The translations under genes and the position numbers were made by a program. A stretch of 13,866 nucleotides of DNA from Polaromonas sp. (GTDB lineage Bacteria > Pseudomonadota > Gammaproteobacteria > Burkholderiales > Burkholderiaceae_C), in assembly GCA_014376885.1 (NCBI GenBank), contig JACMQR010000278.1, positions 1 through 13,866 on the forward strand. The letters are read 5' to 3'. Below the pieces are notes generated by a model. That model was given only the letters and a program-made list of their open reading frames with translations, was not told where the DNA came from and did not search any database. Shown here piece by piece: positions 8,199 through 13,866 of the stretch. Positions within the stretch are counted from its first letter, which is position 1. Each line of letters opens with the position of its first letter.

Positions 8199-8240
8199 GG
8201 CCGGCGCGATTGCCTTTCTGATCGCGCCGGCCTTTCTTTA
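8199..8240 (+). terminator. Intrinsic-terminator-like attenuator between dctP and dctQ
   Basis: GGCCGGCGCGAT (8199-8210) pairs perfectly with ATCGCGCCGGCC (8221-8232) across a 10-nt loop and is followed by TTTCTTT. A 12-bp GC-rich stem plus a T-rich tail fits a rho-independent terminator. Its place inside a TRAP operon suggests partial termination or 3'-end protection of the dctP message, raising binding protein over permease. dctQ begins 23 nt after the tail without any evident new promoter, so read-through is expected. Confidence 0.8.
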
Positions 8241-8262
8241 GGCTTTCACCGGTAACTTCAGT

Positions 8263-8775
8263 TTGAAAAATTTTGAACGCCATTTCCTGGCCGTCAACCG
8301 CTGGCTGCTGATTGTGACGCTGGCCGTGATGGCGGTCATTATCTTTGCCAATGTCGTACTTCGCTACACCACCAGCCAGTCGATCGAGTGGGCGGAAGAA
8401 GTGTCCCGGCACCTGATGATCTGGCTGACCTTTCTGGGCTGCGGCCCGACGCTGCGCTATGGCGGCCACATTGCGGTTGAAAATCTTCAAGATGCGCTGT
8501 CGCCCCAAGGTGCCGTTGCGGTGCGCGCCTTGATTGCGCTGCTGCTGACCGGATTTTTTATTTTCTGCGTCTGGTTCGGACTCGATTACATGGACCGTAC
8601 CCAATACCAGACGACACCCGCCACGCAGATCTCGGTTGCCCTTATCTATGCGGCGCTTCCGGTCGGCATGCTGCTGACGCTGGTCCACTGGCTGCTGATC
8701 ATGAAGCGCTATGTGCTGCGGCGCGAGTTTGCAGCCGACAACCACTTTGACGCTACCGCGAGTGCATCGCTGTGA
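8263..8775 (+). CDS. dctQ: TRAP transporter small permease subunit DctQ
   Basis: A 170-residue inner-membrane protein with four predicted membrane segments (about residues 14-34, 50-66, 86-108, 124-146). It is the small subunit that pairs with DctM and docks the loaded binding protein. The family pattern NVVLRY...IEWAEEVSRHLMIWLTFLG is present. The only usable start is TTG: an in-frame stop lies at 8239-8241 and no ATG or GTG lies between, and no clear Shine-Dalgarno precedes it. This suggests low translation, in line with the upstream terminator-like hairpin. Its TGA stop overlaps the dctM GTG start by 4 nt, indicating translational coupling. Confidence 0.9.
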   Translation: MKNFERHFLAVNRWLLIVTLAVMAVIIFANVVLRYTTSQSIEWAEEVSRHLMIWLTFLGCGPTLRYGGHIAVENLQDALSPQGAVAVRALIALLLTGFFIFCVWFGLDYMDRTQYQTTPATQISVALIYAALPVGMLLTLVHWLLIMKRYVLRREFAADNHFDATASASL

Positions 8776-10064
8776 GCGCCAGTGTCATTCTTCTGATTTC
8801 TGCCTGCATCTATCTGGCAGTGGGCGTGCCGGTGGCGTTCGCCCTGGGGCTGTCCACCGTCACCGCGCTCCTGGTGTCGGGCAGCTTTCCCATGCTGGTG
8901 CTGCTCAAGGAAACCTTCACCGGCATCGACAGCTTTCCGCTGATGGCCGTACCGTTTTTCATCCTGGCCGCCGAGCTGATGAGCGGCGGCTCGCTGACCG
9001 ATGTGCTGCTGCGCTTTGCCGGCCAGTTCGTCGGCCATCGGCGCGGCGGCCTGGGCTATACCAACGTCGTGGCACTGACATTTTTCTCGGGCATTTCCGG
9101 CTCGGCGCTGGCCGACGCGGCCGGTCCGGGCTCGATGATGATCAAGATGATGGACAAGGCCGGTTATGACAAAGCCTATGCGGCGGCCCTGACCGCAGCG
9201 ACCGCCATTGTCGGACCGATCATTCCGCCCTCGATCATCATGATCATCTATGCGCTGGCCGACGACAACGTGTCGGTGGGCGCGCTGTTTGTTGCCGGGC
9301 TCCTGCCGGGCCTGCTGATCGCCGTGGCGATGTGCATCGTCAACTGGTACATCTCCAAGCAGCGCAATTACCGGGGCGACGGCGAGCACCCGAGCCGGGC
9401 TGAAATCTTGCGCACCACCTGGCGCGCGCTGCCGGCGCTTCTTTTGCCGGTGCTGATCCTGGGCGGCATGCGGGCCGGCTGGTTCACGCCGACCGAAGCG
9501 TCGGTCGTAGCGGTGTTTTATGCCCTGGTCTGCGGCAAGTATGTGTACGGCACGCTGCAATGGAAAGCGGTGCCCGACATTTTGTGGCGCTCGGCGCTGC
9601 TGACCGCCTCGGTACTGATCATCATTGCGATGTCGGCCTCATTTGCCTGGGTGCTGACGATCGAAGGCGTGCCGCAGGCCGTGGCCAACTGGATCAGCGG
9701 CATGCAGCTCAGCCCCTGGCTGTTTTTGATCGTCATCAACATTTTCCTGCTGCTGTTTGGCATCTTCATCGAGCCCTTGCCGGGTGTCATGGTGCTGGTG
9801 CCGATCCTGGCTCCGGTGGCCGCCAAGGTGGGCATCGACCCGACCCACTTTGCCATGGTCGTGATCTTCAACCTGACGCTGGGCATGATCACGCCGCCGG
9901 TGGGCGGGCTGCTGTTTGTCACCTCCAACGTGTCGCGCGTGCCGCTTGCCCAACTGGTGCGCGAGCTCAAGCCTTTCCTGTGGGCGCATGGCGTGGTGCT
10001 CTTGATTTTGACCTTTGTACCGGCCCTGTCGACCTGGCTGCCGCGTGCCATGGGCTTCAAGTAG
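8772..10064 (+). CDS. dctM: TRAP transporter large permease subunit DctM
   Basis: A 430-residue polytopic membrane protein of normal DctM length, the ion-coupled translocation subunit of the TRAP system, driven by a sodium or proton gradient. It is hydrophobic throughout, with the conserved segments SGISGSALADAAGPGSMMI, GPIIPPSIIMIIYA, GWFTPTEASVVAVFYAL and LGMITPPVGGLLFV. The GTG start overlaps the dctQ stop (GTGA), and the following gntR ATG is only 2 nt after its TAG stop. With DctP and DctQ it makes a complete transporter, inferred to import four-carbon sugar acids. Confidence 0.96.
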   Translation: MSASVILLISACIYLAVGVPVAFALGLSTVTALLVSGSFPMLVLLKETFTGIDSFPLMAVPFFILAAELMSGGSLTDVLLRFAGQFVGHRRGGLGYTNVVALTFFSGISGSALADAAGPGSMMIKMMDKAGYDKAYAAALTAATAIVGPIIPPSIIMIIYALADDNVSVGALFVAGLLPGLLIAVAMCIVNWYISKQRNYRGDGEHPSRAEILRTTWRALPALLLPVLILGGMRAGWFTPTEASVVAVFYALVCGKYVYGTLQWKAVPDILWRSALLTASVLIIIAMSASFAWVLTIEGVPQAVANWISGMQLSPWLFLIVINIFLLLFGIFIEPLPGVMVLVPILAPVAAKVGIDPTHFAMVVIFNLTLGMITPPVGGLLFVTSNVSRVPLAQLVRELKPFLWAHGVVLLILTFVPALSTWLPRAMGFK

Positions 10065-10066
10065 GA

Positions 10067-10876
10067 ATGCAGGCCTTCAAGCCCGCAGCGCCCGGTGCCT
10101 ACCTGCCAGAGCAGGTGGCGGACATGCTGGCGGCTGACATTCGCACCGGCCGGCTGGCAGCAGGCGACAAGCTGCCGGCGCAGGCCGCGCTGGCCGATCA
10201 GTTCCTGGTGAGCCGCACGGTGGTGCGCGAAGCGGTGTCGCGCCTGAAGTCGCTCGGGCTGGTCGATTCGCGGCAGGGCAGCGGCGTGTATGTCAACCAA
10301 CCGGGTTTTTCGCCTCTCAACTTCAACGCCCAGTCTGCAGTTTCAAAGCAGGCGGTGATCCAGATCGTCGAGGTGCGCCGCGCGCTGGAAGCCGAGGTGG
10401 CCGAACTGGCGGCCCAGCGCCGCAGCCTGACCGACATCAGGCGCATCCGCCAGTCAATCATCCTGCTGGACAAGGCGGTACTGGCCGGCGGCGACGGAGT
10501 AGACGAGGATGTCCAGTACCACCGGGCGATTGCCGAGGCAGCGCGCAACCCTTTCCTGATGGGCACGCTGGACTACCTCCGGCAGTTCCTGCGCGGCGCC
10601 ACTCGCGTCACGCGCGCCAATGAAGTGCGCCGCAAGGACTTTGTGCGGCAGGTGCGCGATGAGCATGAACTGATTGTCTGCGCCATCGAGGCCGGCGATG
10701 CCCCGGCTGCCCGGCAAGCCGCCGCGCAGCACATGAACAATGCCATCCGGCGCATCAAAAGGGCTGGACCCGCTTTCTGGGAACAAGCGGGCGTTCGGTT
10801 GTCAAGCCCCCTGGTTGCTGGCTGGCCAATGCCGGCCGAGCCCGCCGTGCCTGTTTCAATGGCCCTGAAGGACTAA
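10067..10876 (+). CDS. GntR family transcriptional regulator, FadR subfamily (FCD domain)
   Basis: A 269-residue DNA-binding regulator. Residues about 12-76 form the GntR winged helix-turn-helix (QVADMLAADIRTGRLAAGDK, then LADQFLVSRTVVREAVSRLK and the wing GSGVYV). The C-terminal FCD ligand domain shows the metal-binding set Asp148, His152 (DxxxH in DVQYH), His200 and His222. Such domains bind small carboxylates through the metal, so a sugar acid or pathway intermediate is a reasonable inducer. I start it at the ATG 2 nt after the dctM stop; the frame is open far upstream but that lies inside dctM. It sits between transporter and enzyme genes and probably controls the operon through the palindrome at 7131-7145. 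Confidence 0.92.
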   Translation: MQAFKPAAPGAYLPEQVADMLAADIRTGRLAAGDKLPAQAALADQFLVSRTVVREAVSRLKSLGLVDSRQGSGVYVNQPGFSPLNFNAQSAVSKQAVIQIVEVRRALEAEVAELAAQRRSLTDIRRIRQSIILLDKAVLAGGDGVDEDVQYHRAIAEAARNPFLMGTLDYLRQFLRGATRVTRANEVRRKDFVRQVRDEHELIVCAIEAGDAPAARQAAAQHMNNAIRRIKRAGPAFWEQAGVRLSSPLVAGWPMPAEPAVPVSMALKD

Positions 10877-10879
10877 AAA

Positions 10880-11770
10880 ATGACTCCCAACACAGGGGTG
10901 ATCGGCCTGGGCGCCATGGGCAGCGGCATGGCGGCGTCGCTGCGCCGTCATGGCTACCCGGTACACGTGTTTGACGTGCGCACCGAAGTCGCGCAGGCGT
11001 TTGCTGCAGCAGGTGGCGTGGCCTGCGCCTCGCCCGCCGAGCTGGCCGGGCACTGCGACGCCATTGTGTCGGTGGTCGTCAATGCCGCGCAGACCGAGAG
11101 CGTGCTGTTTGGCGAGGGCGGCTGCGCGGCGGCCATGAAGCCGGGCAGCGTGTTCGTGATGTGCTCCACCGTGGACCCCAACTGGTCGATGGCGCTCGAA
11201 GCGCGGCTGGCGGCGCTGGGAATTCTTTACCTCGATGCGCCCATCTCCGGGGGCGCTGCCAAGTCGGCCAGCGGCGAGATGACCATGATGACCGCCGGCG
11301 CGCCCGAGGCCTATGCGCTGGCCGGTCCGCTGCTCGATGCGATGGCTGCCAAGGTGTACCGCCTGGGCGAGCGGGCCGGCGCCGGCAGCAAGGTCAAGAT
11401 CATCAACCAGTTGCTCGCCGGCGTGCATATCGCGGCAGCGGCCGAAGCCATGGCGCTAGGCCTGCGCGAGGGCGTGGACCCGGCCGCGCTGTACGAGGTG
11501 ATCACCCACAGCGCAGGCAACAGCTGGATGTTTGAAAACCGCATGGCCCATGTGCTGGCGGCCGACTACACGGCGCTGTCGGCGGTGGATATATTTGTCA
11601 AGGACCTGGGCCTGGTGCTCGATATGGCGCGCGCCAGCAAGTTTCCGCTGCCGCTGTCCAGCACGGCGCACCAGATGTTCATGCAGGCATCCACCGCAGG
11701 CTTTGCCAAAGAAGACGACAGCGCGGTGATCAAGATCTTTCCCGGCATTAAGTTGCCCAAAAAAGCATGA
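10880..11770 (+). CDS. ltnD: L-threonate dehydrogenase LtnD (3-hydroxyisobutyrate dehydrogenase superfamily)
   Basis: A 296-residue beta-hydroxyacid dehydrogenase predicted to oxidise L-threonate to 2-oxo-tetronate with NAD+. Motifs in order: Rossmann GLGAMGSG (residues 9-16), the Asp32 region (VFDV) typical of NAD preference, the substrate loop DAPISGGAAKSASG (119-132), and the catalytic Lys173 in GAGSKVKIINQ. The start is supported by GAAGGA about 7 nt upstream of the ATG, 3 nt after the gntR stop. Its TGA overlaps the ATG at 11767 that opens the otnK frame (ATGA). The superfamily also holds tartronate semialdehyde reductases and 3-hydroxyisobutyrate dehydrogenases; the adjacent DUF1537 kinase and class II aldolase genes favour LtnD. 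Confidence 0.85.
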   Translation: MTPNTGVIGLGAMGSGMAASLRRHGYPVHVFDVRTEVAQAFAAAGGVACASPAELAGHCDAIVSVVVNAAQTESVLFGEGGCAAAMKPGSVFVMCSTVDPNWSMALEARLAALGILYLDAPISGGAAKSASGEMTMMTAGAPEAYALAGPLLDAMAAKVYRLGERAGAGSKVKIINQLLAGVHIAAAAEAMALGLREGVDPAALYEVITHSAGNSWMFENRMAHVLAADYTALSAVDIFVKDLGLVLDMARASKFPLPLSSTAHQMFMQASTAGFAKEDDSAVIKIFPGIKLPKKA

Positions 11771-13182
11771 ACAACGAACGGAGCGAACCAAGCGCAGGGG
11801 CGGCCTTTCCCTACCAGCAGGGGCCGCGGGACTGGCTTTGCCAGACCGCAGGCGCAGCGGCCCCCTCGGGGGGCAGCGAACCACACGAAGTGGGGAGCGT
11901 GGGAGCCTTGCTAGGTTGTATAGCCGACGACTTCACCGGCGCCACCGACCTGGCCAACAACCTGGTGCGCGCCGGCATGCGGGTGGTGCAGGCCATCGGC
12001 GTGCCGGTAGCGCCCCTGGACGCACCAGCCGACGCGGTGGTGGTGGCCTTGAAGTCGCGCACCTTGCCGCCAGACCAGGCGATTGCCCAGTCGCTGGCTG
12101 CCCTGCACTGGCTGCAGGCCCAAGGGGTTCAGCAGGTCTATTTCAAGTACTGCTCGACCTTTGACAGCACCGCGCAGGGCAACATCGGCCCGGTCGCCGA
12201 GGCGCTGATGGACGCATTGGGCACCGACTTCACCATCGCGACCCCGGCCTTTCCCGACAACCAGCGCACCGTGTTCAAGGGCCATCTGTTCGTCGGCGAC
12301 GCGCTGCTCAATGAAAGCGGCTTGCAGCACCATCCGCTCACGCCGATGCTGGACGCCAACCTGGTGCGCGTGCTGCAGGCGCAATGCCGGCGCAAGGTGG
12401 GCCTGATCGACCACCGGGTCGTGGCGCAGGGCGAGCCGGCGATCCGTGTCCGGATCGAGCAGCTGCGCGCCGAGGGCGTGGGCCTGGCAATCGTTGACGC
12501 GGTGTCCAATGACGACCTGATGCACCTTGGCCCGGCGCTCAAGGGCATGGCGCTGGTCACCGCCGGCTCGGGCGTGGCGATCGGCCTGCCGGCCAATTTC
12601 GGGATCACGCCCATGAGCCGGTCGGGCGCGCTGCCGTCGGCCAGTGGTTACCAAGCCGTCGTCGCGGGCAGCTGCTCGCTGACCACCTGCCGGCAGGTAG
12701 CGGCGTTCATCCAGACTGGGCAGCCGGCCCTGCGGCTTGACCCGCTGCAGATCGCTGCGGGCCAGGCGGCTGGCGGCGATATGGCGGCAGCCGATGCGCT
12801 GGCCTGGGCCGAGCCCTTGCTGGGCCAGGGGCCGGTGCTGATTTACTCGTCGGCCGACCCGGATGCGGTGCAGTCGGTTCAGGGCCAACTTGGCGCTGAC
12901 GCCGCCGGCGCCCTGGTCGAACGCACCCTGGCCGCGATTGCCCGAGGCCTGGTGGCGCGCGGCGTGCGCCAGCTGGTGGTGGCCGGCGGCGAAACGTCGG
13001 GCGCCTGCATCCATGCCCTGAACATCACGCAGCTGAAGATCGGCGCCCAGATCGACCCGGGCGTGCCCTGGTGCCATGCGGCCACCAACGCGGCGCCTGG
13101 CCAGGGCCTGCACCTGGCGCTGAAGTCCGGCAATTTCGGCGCTGACGATTTCTTCAGCAAAGCCTTTAAATGCCTGGCGTGA
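11767..13182 (+). CDS. otnK: 3-oxo-tetronate kinase OtnK (DUF1537 four-carbon acid sugar kinase) with an anomalous N-terminal extension
   Basis: Predicted to phosphorylate 3-oxo-tetronate to 3-oxo-tetronate 4-phosphate with ATP. The open frame gives 471 residues from an ATG overlapping the ltnD stop (ATGA). The recognisable N-terminal sugar-acid-binding domain starts only at LLGCIADDFTGATDLANN (from residue 48, acidic Asp54/Asp55). The C-terminal nucleotide-binding domain shows VVAGGETSG (GGETSG at 407-412) and ends FGADDFFSKAF. Without the first 47 residues it would be about 424 residues, the length I expect for the family. Those 47 residues are translated from a hairpin-rich REP-like sequence and look non-native. 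Real initiation could instead be at GTG 11890, GTG 11899 or TTG 11908, with the GGGGAG at 11892-11897 as ribosome binding site for the TTG. The function is secure; the start is not. Confidence 0.88.
   Translation: MNNERSEPSAGAAFPYQQGPRDWLCQTAGAAAPSGGSEPHEVGSVGALLGCIADDFTGATDLANNLVRAGMRVVQAIGVPVAPLDAPADAVVVALKSRTLPPDQAIAQSLAALHWLQAQGVQQVYFKYCSTFDSTAQGNIGPVAEALMDALGTDFTIATPAFPDNQRTVFKGHLFVGDALLNESGLQHHPLTPMLDANLVRVLQAQCRRKVGLIDHRVVAQGEPAIRVRIEQLRAEGVGLAIVDAVSNDDLMHLGPALKGMALVTAGSGVAIGLPANFGITPMSRSGALPSASGYQAVVAGSCSLTTCRQVAAFIQTGQPALRLDPLQIAAGQAAGGDMAAADALAWAEPLLGQGPVLIYSSADPDAVQSVQGQLGADAAGALVERTLAAIARGLVARGVRQLVVAGGETSGACIHALNITQLKIGAQIDPGVPWCHAATNAAPGQGLHLALKSGNFGADDFFSKAFKCLA
11772..11907. 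repeat. REP-like hairpin-rich element overlapping the 5' end of otnK
   Basis: Directly visible nested hairpins: GGGGCCGC (11820-11827) pairs with GCGGCCCC (11857-11864), and inside it CTGGC (11832-11836) pairs with GCCAG (11840-11844). Next come CCCCC-TC-GGGGGG (11861-11873) and CCAC (11881-11884) pairing with GTGG near 11890. This architecture, together with the GGGGGGCAGCGA and GGGGAGCGTGGG segments, resembles GC-rich interspersed repeats I associate with Comamonadaceae intergenic regions; that attribution is from memory. The boundaries are approximate. It is read through in frame as the start of otnK. Confidence 0.6.
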
Positions 13183-13862
13183 CCGAGGCGCAAGCGCGCG
13201 ACGAAATCTGCCGTGTCGGCCGCAGCCTGTTCGAGCGCGGCTATCTGCACGGCACGGCCGGCAACATCAGCGTGCGGCTGGACGATGCGCAAGGCGGCGG
13301 CTTCCTGATCACGCCGACCGATGCCTGCCTGGGCTTTCTGGAGCCGGCCCGGCTGGCCCGGCTCGACGCGCAGGCGCGGCAGCTCAGTGGCGATCGCGCC
13401 AGCAAAACAATAGCACTTCATGCCCGTATATACAGCGCCTCAAGGCAGTTTGACCCTGAAGTTCAGTGTGTGGTCCACACCCACAGCACCCGCTGCGTGG
13501 CGCTGACCTTGCGGCCTGACAGGCCGGCTTCGGCGGAGCTGCTCGGGGCGCTGACGCCGTATTTTGTGATGAAGGTCGGCCATGTGCCGGTGATTCCCTA
13601 CCACCGGCCCGGCGCCCTTGAGGTGGCGCAGCAAGTGGCGCAGGCGATTGGCCGCTATGGCCAGGCGGGTACGCCGATCCGCGCGGTGATGCTGGCGCGA
13701 CTCGGCCCCACTGTCTGGCACGAATCGCCCGCCGCCGCCATGGCCACCCTCGAAGAGCTTGAAGAAACCGCCCGGCTGGCCTGCCTGGGCGCCAGCGCGC
13801 CCGAGCCGCTGACCGACTCCCAGATAGACGAGTTGCGCCAGAGCTTTGGCGCCCGTTGGTAA
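13170..13862 (+). CDS. otnC: 3-oxo-tetronate 4-phosphate decarboxylase OtnC (class II aldolase/adducin family)
   Basis: A 230-residue class II aldolase-fold enzyme predicted to decarboxylate 3-oxo-tetronate 4-phosphate to dihydroxyacetone phosphate and CO2, the last step of the pathway. Seen are GTAGNISVRL (28-37), the phosphate-binding type ITPTDACLG (47-55), the zinc-ligand pair HTH (His103, His105) in CVVHTHSTRC, YFVMKVGHVPVIPYHRPG (131-148) and the C-terminal LEELEETARL. Relative to canonical class II aldolases, the Glu of SKE is Thr80 and the His of NHGP is Leu178 (RLGP). I recall similar RLGP variants in related betaproteobacterial proteins, so this may be a subfamily trait. It overlaps otnK by 13 nt from ATG 13170; a GTG at 13179 would give a 4-nt GTGA overlap. 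The stop is 4 nt from the window end. Confidence 0.85.
   Translation: MPGVTEAQARDEICRVGRSLFERGYLHGTAGNISVRLDDAQGGGFLITPTDACLGFLEPARLARLDAQARQLSGDRASKTIALHARIYSASRQFDPEVQCVVHTHSTRCVALTLRPDRPASAELLGALTPYFVMKVGHVPVIPYHRPGALEVAQQVAQAIGRYGQAGTPIRAVMLARLGPTVWHESPAAAMATLEELEETARLACLGASAPEPLTDSQIDELRQSFGARW
13403..13452. repeat. Low-GC stretch in otnC sharing a core with the mutS island
   Basis: About 46% GC by hand count over 50 bases, using ATA, CTT, ACA and AGG codons uncommon in the neighbouring sequence. It contains GCCCGTATATACA (13422-13434), which matches 11 of 13 bases of GCCTGTATATGCA in mutS. It encodes residues about 79-94 (KTIALHARIYSASRQF), which look like normal family sequence, so the frame and probably the function are kept. 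It may be a member of a short dispersed repeat, or coincidence. Confidence 0.3.
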
Positions 13863-13866
13863 AACC

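Noticed and set aside
8709..9560. A 283-residue minus-strand frame opposite dctM
   Set aside because: A low-complexity His/Gln/Arg-rich antisense shadow of a well-conserved membrane protein gene.
9560..10066. Long upstream extension of the GntR regulator frame
   Set aside because: It lies entirely within dctM in another frame; the winged-helix domain begins just after the ATG at 10067.
11911..13113. A 400-residue minus-strand open frame opposite otnK
   Set aside because: Composition is Arg/Gly/His/Ala-rich with no domain, and the plus strand encodes a clear DUF1537 kinase.

Overview
This 13.9 kb window is GC-rich chromosomal DNA that looks like a betaproteobacterium of the Comamonadaceae (Polaromonas/Rhodoferax/Variovorax type). 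That placement rests on the protein sequences, the gene neighbourhoods and a GC-rich hairpin-bearing repeat of a kind I associate with that family. It is an inference: no rRNA or other definitive marker is present. I found no tRNA, rRNA, CRISPR array, insertion sequence or prophage gene.

Left part (1-5821), housekeeping genes. A truncated lipoprotein gene (probable DUF3455) leaves the window on the minus strand. Divergent from it is uppP, undecaprenyl-diphosphate phosphatase. Converging on uppP is a three-gene minus-strand group: mutS, then a proteasome-like N-terminal-threonine peptidase of the Anbu family (COG3484), then an alpha/beta hydrolase. The gaps are 40 and 72 nt, so they may form one transcription unit. 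This is not the setting I know for Anbu genes.

Right part (6059-13862), a catabolic locus for four-carbon sugar acids, all on the plus strand. It runs denD (D-erythronate dehydrogenase), TRAP transporter dctP-dctQ-dctM, a GntR/FadR-type regulator, ltnD (L-threonate dehydrogenase), otnK (3-oxo-tetronate kinase, DUF1537) and otnC (3-oxo-tetronate 4-phosphate decarboxylase, class II aldolase fold). In the established pathway both dehydrogenases give 2-oxo-tetronate, OtnI isomerises it to 3-oxo-tetronate, OtnK phosphorylates it, and OtnC decarboxylates it to dihydroxyacetone phosphate. OtnI is absent here; the window ends four bases after otnC, so it may lie just beyond. From dctQ to otnC every junction overlaps or is separated by only 2-3 nt, a tightly coupled operon.

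Regulation visible in the sequence: a perfect inverted repeat matching the FadR-type GntR operator pattern lies between denD and dctP, and a strong intrinsic-terminator-like hairpin lies between dctP and dctQ. The hairpin should let the binding protein be made in excess over the membrane subunits.

Oddest features: (1) a hairpin-rich REP-like sequence sits in frame at the 5' end of otnK and adds about 47 codons before the family's normal N-terminus; (2) two short low-GC islands lie inside mutS and otnC and share a GCCYGTATATRCA core; (3) the mutS-Anbu-hydrolase neighbourhood; (4) OtnC lacks two canonical class II aldolase active-site residues.
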